Source: Mycobacterium numidiamassiliense (GTDB lineage Bacteria; Actinomycetota; Actinomycetes; Mycobacteriales; Mycobacteriaceae). Taken from it: 64,000 bases of DNA. Location of the stretch: positions 1,661,066 to 1,725,065 of the forward strand of contig NZ_FUEZ01000004.1 of the NCBI RefSeq assembly GCF_900157365.1, read 5' to 3'. Positions 33,485 through 44,238 of this stretch are shown one piece after another. Every line of letters starts with the position of its first letter. Position 1 is the stretch's first letter. Under the pieces are notes generated by a model. It did not search any database. It was not told the origin of the DNA and saw nothing but the letters and a program-made list of their open reading frames with translations. A program made the position numbers and the translations under genes.

Positions 33485-34434
33485 GGCTCGCGGGAATTGA
33501 CTGTGGTACCAACTCGATTCGGTTGCTGATCGCTGACGTCGACGAGGGGCCGGCCGGCGCGCCGCTGCGCGACGTGCATCGCGAGACTCGGATCGTGCGG
33601 CTGGGGCAGGGTGTCGACGCGACGGGCGAGTTCGCGCCCGAAGCGATTGCCCGGACCCGGGCCGCACTGGCCGACTACGCTGATTTGCTGAAAAAGCATG
33701 GCGCCCAACGGGTTCGGATGGTGGCCACCTCGGCCGCCCGTGATGTCTCCAATCGCGACGTCTTCTTTGGCATGACGGCCGACGTGCTGGGGGCGGTGCT
33801 CCCCGGTGCGGTCGCCGAGGTGATCAGTGGCGCCGAAGAAGCCGCCTTGTCATTCCGTGGCGCCGTCGGCGAACTGGACAGCGCCAGAGGTCCTTTCGTC
33901 GTCGTCGATCTGGGCGGTGGCTCGACCGAGATCGTGCTCGGCGGGGGAGATGGGGTGGCGGCGAGCTACTCGGCCGACATTGGCTGCGTCCGGCTGACCG
34001 AACGATGCTTGCACTCGGATCCGCCGACGGCGGTTGAGGTGGCGGCGGCCCGCGCGGTGGTTCGTGAGCGGCTCGAGGTCGCGCTGGCCGTGGTGCCCGT
34101 CGAAAAGGCCCGGACCTGGGTCGGATTGGCCGGAACCATGACCACCCTGGCTGCGCTGGCCCACCACATGACAACCTATGACGCTGCGGCCATTCATCTT
34201 TCACGCGTCGCCGGCCGCGATTTGCTGGCGGTCTGCGAGCGCCTGATCGGCATGACGCGCGCTGAGCGCGCCGCGCTGCCGCCCATGCACGAGGGCCGGG
34301 TCGACGTAATCGGCGGCGGCGCGATCGTGGTCGAGGAATTGGCACGCGAGCTGCGCGGCCGGGCCGGCATCGATGAACTGACCGTCAGCGAACACGACAT
34401 CCTGGACGGCATCGTGTTTTCGATCGCGGAATAA
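33481..34434 (+). CDS. ppx2: Ppx/GppA family phosphatase (Rv1026-like)
   Basis: This 317-residue protein has the ASKHA (actin-like ATPase) fold of exopolyphosphatase/guanosine pentaphosphate phosphatase. Phosphate-binding motifs are GIDCGTNSIRLL at the N terminus and DLGGGSTEIV in the middle, with GGGAIVVEEL late. Rv1026 has been described as an exopolyphosphatase linked to polyphosphate level. The GTG at 33481 overlaps the DUF501 stop as GTGA; GTG at 33478 is the alternative. It is the last gene of the eno-ftsB-DUF501-ppx2 run. Confidence 0.92.
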   Translation: MRLAGIDCGTNSIRLLIADVDEGPAGAPLRDVHRETRIVRLGQGVDATGEFAPEAIARTRAALADYADLLKKHGAQRVRMVATSAARDVSNRDVFFGMTADVLGAVLPGAVAEVISGAEEAALSFRGAVGELDSARGPFVVVDLGGGSTEIVLGGGDGVAASYSADIGCVRLTERCLHSDPPTAVEVAAARAVVRERLEVALAVVPVEKARTWVGLAGTMTTLAALAHHMTTYDAAAIHLSRVAGRDLLAVCERLIGMTRAERAALPPMHEGRVDVIGGGAIVVEELARELRGRAGIDELTVSEHDILDGIVFSIAE

Positions 34435-34493
34435 CCCCGGCCCTCCACGGCGTCTCCTTGGGCGTGCCTGCGTTGGCTGATTGTCTTAGACTC

Positions 34494-34536
34494 CTAGTCC
34501 CTGCACGACTAGCGCCGCACGACTAGCCCTGCACGA
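34494..34536 (+). repeat. Three imperfect 14-15 bp tandem repeats
   Basis: Units CTAGTCCCTGCACGA (34494-34508), CTAGCGCCGCACGA (34509-34522) and CTAGCCCTGCACGA (34523-34536) follow one another in the gap between ppx2 and the MFS gene. They may be regulator half-sites for the exporter gene or a decayed minisatellite. Confidence 0.6.
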
Positions 34537-34609
34537 CGCGAAAGGCGTGCTATGTCCGATCTCACTCTCCGGCTGGTTTTGCCAGGATGGGCTGCTTAGT
34601 GTCGGTTTC

Positions 34610-36220
34610 GTGGTGAATCAGGTGCATGCACATGCCAACGGGCAACCGTCGGCGTGGGCGCCGTTGCGCAATCGCGTTTACCGCCACTTGTTGACCGCGC
34701 AGTTCGGCTCCAGCATCGGGACCTGGATGCAAAGCGTGGCCGCCCAATGGTTTTTGATCGAGAAGCACAGCAGTGACGTCATCGTGGCCCTCGTCCAAAC
34801 GGCGAGCCTCGGGCCGACGCTGCTTTTCGGATTGTTCGCCGGCGCGCTCGCCGATCTGTTCGACCGGCGCCGCCTGCTGATAGTTCTGCAGACGTATGCG
34901 GTGCTGGTAGCGCTGGCCCTGGCCGTGCTGACCTACCTGGGTCGTCTCAGCCCGACCGCATTGCTGTGGTTCACGGTGGCCATCGGCTGCGCGTCTGCAC
35001 TCACCGCGCCGGCCTGGCAGGCGATTCAGCCCGAGGTTGTCCCGCGTGAGCAGATTACGGCCGCAGCGACTTTGGGTAGCGTCTCGGGTAACGCCGCCCG
35101 GGCGATCGGACCGGCCATCGGTGGCGTTATCGTGGGATTATCTGGCCCCGCAGCGGTTTTCGCGATCAACGCCGTGTCGTTCGCCGGAATAATCGTCGCT
35201 CTGCTGACGTGGAAGAGACCCACCCAGCGCGCGCCCCTCGAGCGAGAACACTTCGGCCAGGCCATGATCACCGGGCTGATGTTCGTTCGTAACGGGCCTA
35301 ATATCCGCAGGATCCTGGTGCGCGCGGTCCTCTTCCTCTTTCCCGCCTCGGGCGTGTTCGCTCTGCTGCCGGTGGCCGCCGCCCACAGATGGCACCTGGC
35401 TGCGGATGGATACGGTGTGGCGCTGGGTGCCATCGGTGTGGGCGCGGTGCTTGCCGTCGTGGTCGCGGCGCGGTTACGCCGGCGGGTGTCCGACAACGCG
35501 CTGCTGGCGGCGTCGGCCGCCGCGTACGCGCTGGCGCCCGTGGCGATCGTGTCGCTGCCGTTCGCCGCGGCGACTCCCTTCCTGGTGTTGTCGGGGATGG
35601 CGTGGCTGATCACGTTAGCGACGTTGAATGCCGCAGCACAGCTGTCGTTGCCGCGCTGGGTGATGGCGCGTGGGTTGGCGGTGTATCTGCTGGTCGCCAC
35701 GGGATCTCAGGCAATCGGCTCGTATGTCTGGGGTGCCGTCGCCACCCGGGCGGGCCTGCACGTGGCGATGCTGGGTTCGGCGATGGCGCTGATTGTCGTC
35801 GCCCTTAGCGTCGTGGTACTTCCGTTGCGGCCGACTACCGGGACGCTCAGCGTCGAGGTTTCCGGTGCGTGGCCGACACCGACGCTGGTGTTTGAACCGT
35901 GTCCGCACGACGGACCGGTGTTGGTCACCGTTCGCTATCAAGTGCCGCCGGAGAGGCGCAACGAGTTCATCGAGGCAATGCAAGCGGTCAGACGATCGCG
36001 GCTGCGAACGGGCGGCCACAGTTGGCGGCTCTATCACAGCGTCGGACAACCCGACACGCTCCTGGAAAGGTTCACCGTGGCGTCGTGGACCGAGTTCGAG
36101 CGCCAACGAACCGAGCGCTGGCTGGAATACGATTCCGAGGGCGTGAACAAGGCCATTGGCTACACCGTCGACTGCGCCCGGCAGCACGAGTACTTCGTCG
36201 CGGTGCGGGTACGACAGTGA
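34610..36220 (+). CDS. MFS_3 family exporter with C-terminal ABM-like domain
   Basis: This is a major facilitator superfamily protein of the EntS/MFS_3 type (536 residues). About 12 membrane helices lie between residues 25 and 400, with the loop signature LADLFDRRRLL after helix 2. A soluble C-terminal domain of about 110 residues, starting near VLVTVRYQVPPERR, resembles the antibiotic-biosynthesis-monooxygenase-like tail common in MFS_3 proteins. Such transporters export siderophores or drugs; the substrate here is unknown. GTG at 34610 is preferred because TAGTGT (34597-34602) ends seven bases ahead; GTG at 34547 would add 21 residues. It converges on kdpE with only 8 bases between stops. 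Confidence 0.87.
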   Translation: MVNQVHAHANGQPSAWAPLRNRVYRHLLTAQFGSSIGTWMQSVAAQWFLIEKHSSDVIVALVQTASLGPTLLFGLFAGALADLFDRRRLLIVLQTYAVLVALALAVLTYLGRLSPTALLWFTVAIGCASALTAPAWQAIQPEVVPREQITAAATLGSVSGNAARAIGPAIGGVIVGLSGPAAVFAINAVSFAGIIVALLTWKRPTQRAPLEREHFGQAMITGLMFVRNGPNIRRILVRAVLFLFPASGVFALLPVAAAHRWHLAADGYGVALGAIGVGAVLAVVVAARLRRRVSDNALLAASAAAYALAPVAIVSLPFAAATPFLVLSGMAWLITLATLNAAAQLSLPRWVMARGLAVYLLVATGSQAIGSYVWGAVATRAGLHVAMLGSAMALIVVALSVVVLPLRPTTGTLSVEVSGAWPTPTLVFEPCPHDGPVLVTVRYQVPPERRNEFIEAMQAVRRSRLRTGGHSWRLYHSVGQPDTLLERFTVASWTEFERQRTERWLEYDSEGVNKAIGYTVDCARQHEYFVAVRVRQ

Positions 36221-36228
36221 GCATCGAC

Positions 36229-36909
36229 TCAGGCTTCGAAGCGGTAACCCATGCCCGATTCGGTCAACAGGTGTTTGGGATGCGACGGGTCGTCTTCAAG
36301 TTTGCGCCGTAGCTGCGCCAGATACACTCGTAGGTAATGGGTTTCGGTGGCATACGCCGGACCCCACACCTCTTTGAGGAGTTCTTCGCGACCGACGAGC
36401 TTGCCTCGATTGCGGACCAGTACCTCGAGCATGCCCCACTCGGTCGGGGTGAGGTGGACCTCCGCGCCCTCCTTGGTCACCTTCTTGGCGGCCAGGTCGA
36501 CGGTGAACGCGTCAGTCTCGATCACCGGTTCGTCGGTCTCGGACGCCGCGGCGTTCCGGCGGACCGCGGCGCGCAGGCGGGCCAGAAACTCGTCCATCCC
36601 AAACGGTTTGGTGACGTAGTCGTCGGCGCCGGCGTCCAGCGCCTCAACCTTGTCGGAAGAATCGGTGCGCGCCGACAGCACGATGATCGGCGCGGAGAGC
36701 CAGCCGCGCAGACCACCCAGGACCTCGATCCCGGAAAGGTCGGGCAGGCCGAGGTCGAGGATCACCACATCGGGTTTGTGCTCGGCGGCGGCGCGCAGTG
36801 CGCCCGTCCCGGTCGATGCGGTGATCACCTCGTAGCCCCGCACCGACAGGTTGATCCGCAACGCGCGCAGGATGTGTGGCTCGTCATCGATGACCAGCAC
36901 CCGGGTCAT
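36229..36909 (-). CDS. kdpE: KdpE response regulator
   Basis: This OmpR-type response regulator controls the high-affinity potassium pump. The 226-residue protein has a receiver domain with VIDDE, phospho-acceptor Asp52 (VVILDLGLPD) and KPF. A winged-helix DNA-binding domain (about 130-226) follows. The ATG overlaps the kdpD stop by 4 bases. It is the last gene of a single kdpFABCDE operon, whereas in M. tuberculosis kdpDE points away from kdpFABC. Confidence 0.96.
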   Translation of the reverse strand: MTRVLVIDDEPHILRALRINLSVRGYEVITASTGTGALRAAAEHKPDVVILDLGLPDLSGIEVLGGLRGWLSAPIIVLSARTDSSDKVEALDAGADDYVTKPFGMDEFLARLRAAVRRNAAASETDEPVIETDAFTVDLAAKKVTKEGAEVHLTPTEWGMLEVLVRNRGKLVGREELLKEVWGPAYATETHYLRVYLAQLRRKLEDDPSHPKHLLTESGMGYRFEA

Positions 36910-39482
36910 AGCGCACCGTCCCGTTGCGGCGCGGCCAGATCCACCACCACCGTAAGCCCCCCGCCCGGCGTTTGGCTGGCGGCGATCGTGCCGCCCATGG
37001 CTTCCACGAATCCGCGTGCCACCGACATTCCCAAACCAACACCCGTGGTGTTGTCGTGATCGCCCAGCCGCTGGAATGCCTCGAAAATCTGGTCCTCGGA
37101 CCCCTTCGGGATTCCAGGGCCGTCGTCGATCACATTGATGAGGACGCGGTCGCCGACGCGCCCGGCATTGACCCGAACCACACAGTCGGGCGCGTACCGC
37201 AGCGCGTTGTCGATCAGGTTGGCGAGCACCCGTTCGAGGAGCCCGGGGTCGGCCATCACCACGACATCACCGACATCGACCTTCACGCGGTCGATGGCGG
37301 ATCGGTAGAAGCCGGTGGCGCCCTTGCCGATACTCACCAGCGCGCGCTGCGCGGTTTCCTCCAGATACACCCGGTGTAGGTCGGGCTTGACCACGCCGGC
37401 CGCCAGCCGTGAGGAATCGAGCAGATTCCCGACCAGTGCGGTCAGCTGGTCAATGGACTCCTCGATGGTCGCCAGCAATTCGGCGGTGTCCTCCGCGGAA
37501 AAGGCGACGTCTTCCGCGCGCAAGCTGGACACCGCGACCTTGGCCGCGGCCAGCGGCGTGCGCAGGTCGTGGCTGACCGCCGCGAGCAGGGAGCGTCGCA
37601 GCTCGTCGGCGCGCATGATCGCCTCGGCCTGGCTGGCTTCGTCGGCGAGTTCACGCTGTCTGATCAAACCCGCGGCCTGCCTGGCCACCGCGCCCAGCAC
37701 CCGACGGTCACGTGCGAAGAGCTTCCTGCCGGCAAGCAGCATCCAGAACTCGCCATCGCCGACTTCGATTGCGGTATCGGCAAATTCCACCGTAGTACAC
37801 GGATCTCTGCCCACGCAGGCGACAACCTCGCTCTTCTTGCCGCTGGCGCGGTCTTCCTCGCTCGCTTCGCGCAGCATGGTGACCGCACGCTGGGCGTAGG
37901 TCTCGCGCACCCGTTCGAGCAGCGTCTCGAGGTCGGCGCCGCGCAGCACCGATCCCGCGAACAGCGTCAGCAGTTCCGCCTCCTGTGAGGCCAGCCTCGC
38001 CTCGCGGGCACGTTTGGCGGCACCGTCGACAAGAACCGCGACCGCGACTGCGATCATGAGCAACACCAACTCGGTGATGGCACTGTTGGGTTCGGCGATG
38101 GTGAAGCTGTGCCGCGGCGGTATCAGATAGTAATTCAGCAGAAGTCCGGACAAGACAGCCGAAAGTGCCGCCGGCGCAACGCCTCCCAGCAGCCCTACCG
38201 CCAACACTCCGATAAAGAACAGTGCGCTCTCACCGGCGTTGTCGAGATAGTGGTCCAGTAAGCCCACCGTGATGAAGCAGACGACCGACGGGACGATGAC
38301 GGACGCCAACCAGGAGGCGACGCGCCGCTCGCGGGGCGCCAGCGACCGGAAGTGGAAGCCGCCCTTGGATTCGTCGTGGGTGACGATGTGCACGTCGATC
38401 CTGCCGGACCGCTGCACAATGTTCGAGCCGATGCCCTCCTCGAAAATCCGGGCCCAGCGCGATCGTCGCGAGGTGCCGATCACCAACTGGGTGGCGTTGA
38501 GCTCGCGGGCGAAATCCAGCAACGCCGTGGGAACGTCGTCACCGACCACGGTGTGCACCGAGGCATCCAAACTGCTCGCCAGCTCACGGATCTTGGCCAT
38601 CCGGACCTCCGACAGCCCAGCCAGCCCATCGCCGCGCACCACATGAACCACCATCAGTTCAGCGCTGGATTTGGACGCGATCCGGGATGCCCGCCGCAGC
38701 AATGTCTCCGATTCCGGCCCACCGGTGATCGCCACCACGACGCGCTCGCGCGCCTCCCACATGTCGGTGATCTTGTTATCCGCGCGGTACTTCGCCAGCG
38801 CGGTGTCCACCTGATCGGCCACCCACAGCAGCGCCAATTCCCTAAGCGCGGTGAGGTTTCCCGGACGGAAGTAATTGGACAACGCCGCATCGACGCGCTC
38901 CGACGCGTAGACGTTTCCATGGGATAGCCTGCGGCGCAGTGCTTCCGGCGTAATGTCAACGAGCTCAACTTGTGCCGCCTGCCGCACAACCGAGTCCGGG
39001 ATCGTTTCCTTCTGCTCGATACCGGTGATCTGGGCGACCACGTCGTTGAGACTCTCTAGATGTTGGACGTTGACCGTCGAGATCACCGAGATGCCGGCGT
39101 CGAGCAGCTCCTCGACGTCTTGCCATCGCTTGGCGTTCTTGCTGCCCGGCGTGTTGGTGTGCGCGAGCTCGTCGACGAGGACCACCTGAGGGTGACGTGC
39201 TAGTACGGCAGGCACGTCGATCTCGGCGAGGCTGGCACCACGGTATTTGAGGTAGCGCGGCGGGATGACCTCGATGCCCTCCATCATCTCCGCGGTTTTC
39301 AGGCGACCATGGGTCTCCACCACCGCGGCCACGATGTCCGTGCCCCGTCCCAAACGCCGGTGCGCTTCGCCGAGCATCGCGTATGTTTTCCCGACGCCCG
39401 GTGCCGCACCTAGGTAGATGCGGAGCTCTCCTCGTTTGGGGCGGTGGTCCTCAGGGCTGACGTCTCTCACGTCAACCATCAT
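36906..39482 (-). CDS. kdpD: KdpD sensor histidine kinase
   Basis: This 858-residue membrane sensor of potassium limitation and turgor has an N-terminal KdpD domain with Walker A GAAPGVGKT near residue 27 and a universal-stress-type domain at about 230-365. Four membrane helices lie at about 395-500, followed by a GAF-like segment. The HisKA domain has phospho-acceptor His near 638 (SHDLRTPL), and the HATPase domain has DDGPGIP and GLGMSVA. The Usp-type domain is the c-di-AMP-binding part in some Firmicutes KdpD proteins; binding here is not shown. It starts 10 bases after kdpC and overlaps kdpE by 4. Confidence 0.96.
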   Translation of the reverse strand: MMVDVRDVSPEDHRPKRGELRIYLGAAPGVGKTYAMLGEAHRRLGRGTDIVAAVVETHGRLKTAEMMEGIEVIPPRYLKYRGASLAEIDVPAVLARHPQVVLVDELAHTNTPGSKNAKRWQDVEELLDAGISVISTVNVQHLESLNDVVAQITGIEQKETIPDSVVRQAAQVELVDITPEALRRRLSHGNVYASERVDAALSNYFRPGNLTALRELALLWVADQVDTALAKYRADNKITDMWEARERVVVAITGGPESETLLRRASRIASKSSAELMVVHVVRGDGLAGLSEVRMAKIRELASSLDASVHTVVGDDVPTALLDFARELNATQLVIGTSRRSRWARIFEEGIGSNIVQRSGRIDVHIVTHDESKGGFHFRSLAPRERRVASWLASVIVPSVVCFITVGLLDHYLDNAGESALFFIGVLAVGLLGGVAPAALSAVLSGLLLNYYLIPPRHSFTIAEPNSAITELVLLMIAVAVAVLVDGAAKRAREARLASQEAELLTLFAGSVLRGADLETLLERVRETYAQRAVTMLREASEEDRASGKKSEVVACVGRDPCTTVEFADTAIEVGDGEFWMLLAGRKLFARDRRVLGAVARQAAGLIRQRELADEASQAEAIMRADELRRSLLAAVSHDLRTPLAAAKVAVSSLRAEDVAFSAEDTAELLATIEESIDQLTALVGNLLDSSRLAAGVVKPDLHRVYLEETAQRALVSIGKGATGFYRSAIDRVKVDVGDVVVMADPGLLERVLANLIDNALRYAPDCVVRVNAGRVGDRVLINVIDDGPGIPKGSEDQIFEAFQRLGDHDNTTGVGLGMSVARGFVEAMGGTIAASQTPGGGLTVVVDLAAPQRDGAL

Positions 39483-39492
39483 CCCCCTGCCG

Positions 39493-40416
39493 TTAACCGG
39501 TAACAGGGTATCGACGGTCGAGTTCTAAGTTGAGTTCAAGGACATTCACAGTGGGCTCACCGAAAACTCCCAGATCGCGACCGCTGCGGTACTGCGCCAG
39601 TACCGCGCGTATCTGATCCGGGCTGACGTGTCGGGCCTTGGCCACCCGGGTGACCTGGATGTCGGCGTAGGCCGGTGAAATGTTGGGATCCAAACCGCTT
39701 CCGCTGGAGGTCACGGCATCGGCGGGAACCTGGGGGTTGTCAGAAGCGGCGCCGCGGATGGGCACGATCTGGCCGGTCGAGTAGTCCTCGCCGTACTTGG
39801 CGCACTCGACCCGTGCACCCTCGTACATGGTGAGAAACGGCGTTTGGGTCGTCTGGCATGGTTCGTTGATGCTGACCACCTCGGTGGGGTGTACGACGTT
39901 TCCACGGGCGTCCCGTGGGCCGATCACCGCAAGCACGGCACCCACGCCGCCGCCGGTGCAGAACGGACGTGACCCATCCACACCTTCCAGTTGGCCCACC
40001 GCGCTGCTGCGGGTGCAGACCAGAGTGAGCAGGCTGGGCTTAAAGCCCGCATCAGACGCGGACTTTCCGGCTGTCAACTGTGATGGATCGGCCGGTGTGT
40101 CGATGATGTTCTCCGGCCCGAGGTTGCTCGCGCCCGAAGACAGCGGGTCGTAGCCGTTACCGGCGGCTGAGGGGCGGGTCTGGAAGTACTTCGGCAGCGG
40201 GTTGCCGTCCTTGTCGGTGAACAGCTGGCCAATCAGCCGGCTGCCGATCGGTTTCCCGTTGACGGTGAGAATGGATCCTTCGGCCTTATCGTGCAATCCG
40301 GGAATCTGCGCGACCAGCCAAATGAGCACCGGGTAGGCGAGACCGGTGATCACGGTCAGCACCAGCAGCGCGCGGAAGGCGGCCAAGTGCATGCGGACGA
40401 AACTCGACAACTTCAT
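39493..40416 (-). CDS. kdpC: KdpC subunit of the potassium P-type ATPase, enlarged form
   Basis: KdpC is the single-span subunit that assists KdpB in the KdpFABC pump. The core is recognisable: membrane helix at about 13-36, SSGASNLGPEN at about 93-103, then VPADAVTSSGSGLDPNISP at about 230-248. The protein has 307 residues instead of about 190. The extra part, about 104-228, splits the conserved core and contains four Cys (134, 153, 187, 205), so one or two disulfides outside the membrane are possible. The frame is open throughout and has the same base composition as its neighbours, so this is not an assembly error by inspection. It starts one base after the kdpB stop. Confidence 0.93.
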   Translation of the reverse strand: MKLSSFVRMHLAAFRALLVLTVITGLAYPVLIWLVAQIPGLHDKAEGSILTVNGKPIGSRLIGQLFTDKDGNPLPKYFQTRPSAAGNGYDPLSSGASNLGPENIIDTPADPSQLTAGKSASDAGFKPSLLTLVCTRSSAVGQLEGVDGSRPFCTGGGVGAVLAVIGPRDARGNVVHPTEVVSINEPCQTTQTPFLTMYEGARVECAKYGEDYSTGQIVPIRGAASDNPQVPADAVTSSGSGLDPNISPAYADIQVTRVAKARHVSPDQIRAVLAQYRSGRDLGVFGEPTVNVLELNLELDRRYPVTG

Positions 40417-40417
40417 G

Positions 40418-42568
40418 TCAGGACATCCCTGGGACGAATTGGACGATCAGGTCGATGAGCTTGATCCCGATGAACGGGGCGACGATGCCGCCGAGCCCGT
40501 AGACGTAGAGGTTGCGGCTCAACAGTTTTGACGCGCTGCTCGGTGTATAGCGCACACCCCGCAGCGACAGCGGGATCAGCATGACGATGATGATCGCGTT
40601 GAAGATGACCGCCGAAAGGATCGCCGACTGCGGGCTGTGCAGCCGCATGATGTTGATCAGATCCAGGCCGGGAAAGAGCGCGACGAACATGGCCGGGATG
40701 ATCGCGAAGTACTTCGCAATGTCGTTGGCGATCGAGAAGGTGGTCAATGCTCCGCGGGTGATCAGCAGCTGCTTGCCGATCTCGACGATCTCGATGAGCT
40801 TGGTTGGGTCGGAGTCGAGATCGACCATGTTGCCGGCCTCTTTGGCAGCCGAGGTGCCGGTGTTCATCGCCACGCCCACGTCGGCCTGGGCCAGTGCCGG
40901 CGCGTCATTGGTGCCGTCGCCGGTCATCGCGACCAGTTTGCCGCCCTCTTGCTCCCGCTTGATCAGCGCGAGCTTGTCCTCGGGTGTCGCCTCGGCGAGG
41001 AAGTCGTCAACACCGGCCTCGTCGGCAATCGCCTTGGCAGTCAGCGGGTTGTCGCCGGTGATCATCACCGTTCGGATGCCCATCTTCCGCATCTCGTCGA
41101 AACGCTCACTCATGCCTTGCTTGACGACATCCTTGAGGTGGATGACCCCGAGGACGGCCGCCTCGCCGTTCACACACTCCCCGACGACCAGTGGGGTGCC
41201 GCCGCCGGCGGAGATTCCGTCGACGATCTCGCCCAGTTGCTGGGGAACCTTGCCGCCTTGCGCGCGTACCCAGTCCGCGACAGAGTTGGCCGCGCCCTTG
41301 CGCAGTAGGTGTCCGTCGAGGTCCACGCCGGACATCCGCGTGGTGGCGGAGAACTGTACCCAGTGGGCTTGCGCGAGTTCGCCTGGCGTGCGCGCGCGCA
41401 GCCCGAAATATTGTTTGGCGAATACGACAACCGAGCGCCCTTCCGGTGTTTCGTCGGAGAGGCTGGACAACTGCGCGGCGTCGGCGAGCTGTTCAGGGGA
41501 CACTCCGTCGACCGGGAGGAAGGCGGCGGCCTGCCGATTGCCCAAGGTGATCGTGCCCGTCTTGTCGAGCAGCAATGTGTTCACGTCGCCGGCGGCTTCC
41601 ACCGCCCGTCCGGACATCGCGAGCACGTTGCGCTGCACCAGCCGGTCCATCCCGGCAATACCGATGGCGGACAGGAGCGCGCCGATCGTTGTGGGGATCA
41701 GGCACACCAGCAGCGACACCATGACAATCCCGGTGACGCCGTTTGTGTTGAGCGCCTCGGTATTTGGGACACCAGGGTTGTTGGCTTTCGAGTAGATCGC
41801 TAGCGGCTGCAGCGTCGCGACGGCAAAAACGAAGATGATCGTCAACGCGGCCAGCAGGATGTTCAGCGCGATCTCGTTGGGGGTCTTCTGCCGATTGGCA
41901 CCCTCGACGAGTGCAATCATCCGGTCGATGAAGCTTTCTCCGGGCTTTTGAGTGATCTTTACGACGATCCGGTCGCTCAGCACGGTAGTGCCGCCAGTGA
42001 CCGCCGACCGGTCCCCGCCGGACTCCCGGATCACCGGCGCCGACTCGCCGGTGATCGCCGATTCGTCCACCGACGCGATGCCTTCCACCACGTCACCGTC
42101 TCCCGGTATCACCTCTCCGGCCTCGATTACCACGACGTCGCCTTGCTGCAGCAGCGGCGCCGCTACTTCTTCCTCCACGGCAGATGCACCGGGCTCCCAG
42201 CTCTTGAGTCGCCGTGCCATGGTGTGGGTTTTGGCTCGGCGCAGCGTTTCGGCCTGGGCCTTGCCCCGGCCTTCGGCCACCGCCTCCGCGAGGTTGGCAA
42301 ACACCACGGTCAGCCAGAGCCAGACCACGGTCAACCACGCGAACCACGTCGGGTTGATGATCGCCAGGACGGTGGACCAGGCGGCGCCGATTTCGACGAT
42401 GAACATCACCGGGTTGCGCCAAAGCGTGCGCGGGTCGAGTTTTCGCAGCGCATCGGGCGTCGACTTCCACAGCATTTTCGGGTCGAGCAAGCCGCCCTGT
42501 ACCCGTTTTGTGCTTGCGGAGGTCGCGGACTGTGTCGGCTCAGCCGGATCGACGATCGTCGCGGTCAT
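40418..42568 (-). CDS. kdpB: KdpB catalytic subunit of the potassium P-type ATPase
   Basis: This is the P-type ATPase subunit (716 residues) that powers K+ uptake. The phosphorylation motif DKTGTI has Asp at about residue 335. TGES occurs in the actuator domain, and [18 protein letters not shown] in the hinge. About seven membrane helices are seen. The ATG overlaps the kdpA stop by one base (TAATG), so translation is coupled. Its stop lies one base before kdpC. Confidence 0.97.
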   Translation of the reverse strand: MTATIVDPAEPTQSATSASTKRVQGGLLDPKMLWKSTPDALRKLDPRTLWRNPVMFIVEIGAAWSTVLAIINPTWFAWLTVVWLWLTVVFANLAEAVAEGRGKAQAETLRRAKTHTMARRLKSWEPGASAVEEEVAAPLLQQGDVVVIEAGEVIPGDGDVVEGIASVDESAITGESAPVIRESGGDRSAVTGGTTVLSDRIVVKITQKPGESFIDRMIALVEGANRQKTPNEIALNILLAALTIIFVFAVATLQPLAIYSKANNPGVPNTEALNTNGVTGIVMVSLLVCLIPTTIGALLSAIGIAGMDRLVQRNVLAMSGRAVEAAGDVNTLLLDKTGTITLGNRQAAAFLPVDGVSPEQLADAAQLSSLSDETPEGRSVVVFAKQYFGLRARTPGELAQAHWVQFSATTRMSGVDLDGHLLRKGAANSVADWVRAQGGKVPQQLGEIVDGISAGGGTPLVVGECVNGEAAVLGVIHLKDVVKQGMSERFDEMRKMGIRTVMITGDNPLTAKAIADEAGVDDFLAEATPEDKLALIKREQEGGKLVAMTGDGTNDAPALAQADVGVAMNTGTSAAKEAGNMVDLDSDPTKLIEIVEIGKQLLITRGALTTFSIANDIAKYFAIIPAMFVALFPGLDLINIMRLHSPQSAILSAVIFNAIIIVMLIPLSLRGVRYTPSSASKLLSRNLYVYGLGGIVAPFIGIKLIDLIVQFVPGMS

Positions 42569-44238
42569 TAGTGGATTCCTTCAGCGAGAGGCCCGAGCGC
42601 GAGCATGGGCAAGAACGTGAGGGCAACGAGTATCACGGTGACGCCGGCGACCATTCCGACGAACTGGGGCCTATGGGTGGGGAGTGTGCCGAGCGATTCC
42701 GGCGTGTGGCCCTGCTTGGCCAGCGAGCCGGCCAGCGCGAGTGCGAGCACGATCGGCAGGAAGCGGCCGAAGACCATGGCCAGTCCGAGGGCGGTGTTGT
42801 ACCAGTTGGTATTGACGCTGATCCCGGCAAATGCGGACCCGTTGTTGTTGGCCGCGGAGGTGAACGCGTACAAGACTTCCGACAACCCGTGCGGGCCGGC
42901 GTTGAGCATCCCGGCGCGTTCGCCCGGCAGCGCCATCGCGATCGCGGTGCCGGTCAGCACGATCAGCGGCGTGACCAGGAAATAGCTTGCGGCGAGCTTG
43001 ATTTCGCGAGGGTTGATCTTCTTACCGAGGTATTCCGGGGTGCGCCCGACCATCAGACCCGCGACGAAGACGGTGATCACCGCCAAGATCAGCATGCCGT
43101 AGAGGCCGGAGCCGGTGCCACCAGGGGCGACCTCCCCAAGCTGCATGTTGAACATCGCGATCATCCCACCGAGGCTGGTGTAGGAGTCGTGGAAGGAGTC
43201 GACGGCACCGGTCGAGGTGAGCGTTGTCGAGTCGGCGAACACCGCCGAGTTGGCGATGCCGAAGCGCTGCTCCACGCCTTCCATCGCCGATCCGACGGCC
43301 ATCGGCACCGTGCCGTGGTGCTGCAGCTGGAACCACATCATGAACGTCACGCTGATCCCGTACAGCGTCGCCATGACCGATGCGATTGCATAGCCCTGCT
43401 TCGGGCTGCCCACCATGCGCCCGAAGGTGCGCGGCAGCGAGAAGCTGATCATCAACAGCAGAAAGATCTCCAGCCAGTTGGTCCACGTCGTCGGGTTCTC
43501 AAATGGGTGCGCGGAGTTGGCGTTGTAGAAACCGCCGCCGTTGGTGCCGAGCTCTTTGATGACCTCCTGGCTGGCCACCGGGCCACCGGTAATGGTCTGC
43601 TGGGTGCCGCCAAGAGTATTGACAACTTGGTCGTTGAGGTGGAAGTTCTGGACCGCGCCGCCCGCGATCAGCACGATCGCGCCGATGACTGCGATTGGCA
43701 ACAAGATGCGCAGTGTGCCGCGGACCAGGTCGACCCAGAAGTTCCCCAACTCACCGGTGCGCTTGCGGGCGAACCCGCGCACCAGCGCGATTGCGACTGC
43801 AATGCCGACCGCGGCGGAGACGAAGTTCTGTACCGCCAACCCCGCCATCTGTACCAAATGACCGTCGGTTGACTCACCGGAGTAGGCCTGCCAGTTCGTA
43901 TTGGTGACGAAGCTGATCGCGGTGTTCCACGCCAGCGCCGGGGTCATTTGGGTAGCCGGATCATGCAGATGCAACGGCAACTTGCCCTGCACGAGCTGGA
44001 ATATGAACAGGAACAGGATGCTGATCGAGGAGAACGCCAAAACGCTTCGGGCATATGCGCCCCAGGTCTGTTCTGAGCGCGAATCGACACCGATCAGTCG
44101 GTAGATCAGGCGCTCCACATAGGAGTCTTTTTCCGACGTATACACCCGATACATGTAGTCGCCGAGGGGGATATGCACCGCCACAAGTGCCGCGACGAGA
44201 ACGACGAGGAAGACGATCCCCGCTGTTGTTGTGCTCAC
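42568..44238 (-). CDS. kdpA: KdpA potassium-channel-like subunit
   Basis: KdpA selects and conducts K+ in the Kdp pump and derives from a K+ channel fold with four pore loops. The 556-residue protein has about ten helices and conserved pore-loop segments: [26 protein letters not shown] and [11 protein letters not shown]. The GTG at 44238 is chosen because AGAGAGG precedes it and the kdpF stop overlaps it (TAGTG). The open frame runs 76 codons further upstream, but that region encodes kdpF and the next small ORF in other frames. Confidence 0.96.
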   Translation of the reverse strand: MSTTTAGIVFLVVLVAALVAVHIPLGDYMYRVYTSEKDSYVERLIYRLIGVDSRSEQTWGAYARSVLAFSSISILFLFIFQLVQGKLPLHLHDPATQMTPALAWNTAISFVTNTNWQAYSGESTDGHLVQMAGLAVQNFVSAAVGIAVAIALVRGFARKRTGELGNFWVDLVRGTLRILLPIAVIGAIVLIAGGAVQNFHLNDQVVNTLGGTQQTITGGPVASQEVIKELGTNGGGFYNANSAHPFENPTTWTNWLEIFLLLMISFSLPRTFGRMVGSPKQGYAIASVMATLYGISVTFMMWFQLQHHGTVPMAVGSAMEGVEQRFGIANSAVFADSTTLTSTGAVDSFHDSYTSLGGMIAMFNMQLGEVAPGGTGSGLYGMLILAVITVFVAGLMVGRTPEYLGKKINPREIKLAASYFLVTPLIVLTGTAIAMALPGERAGMLNAGPHGLSEVLYAFTSAANNNGSAFAGISVNTNWYNTALGLAMVFGRFLPIVLALALAGSLAKQGHTPESLGTLPTHRPQFVGMVAGVTVILVALTFLPMLALGPLAEGIH

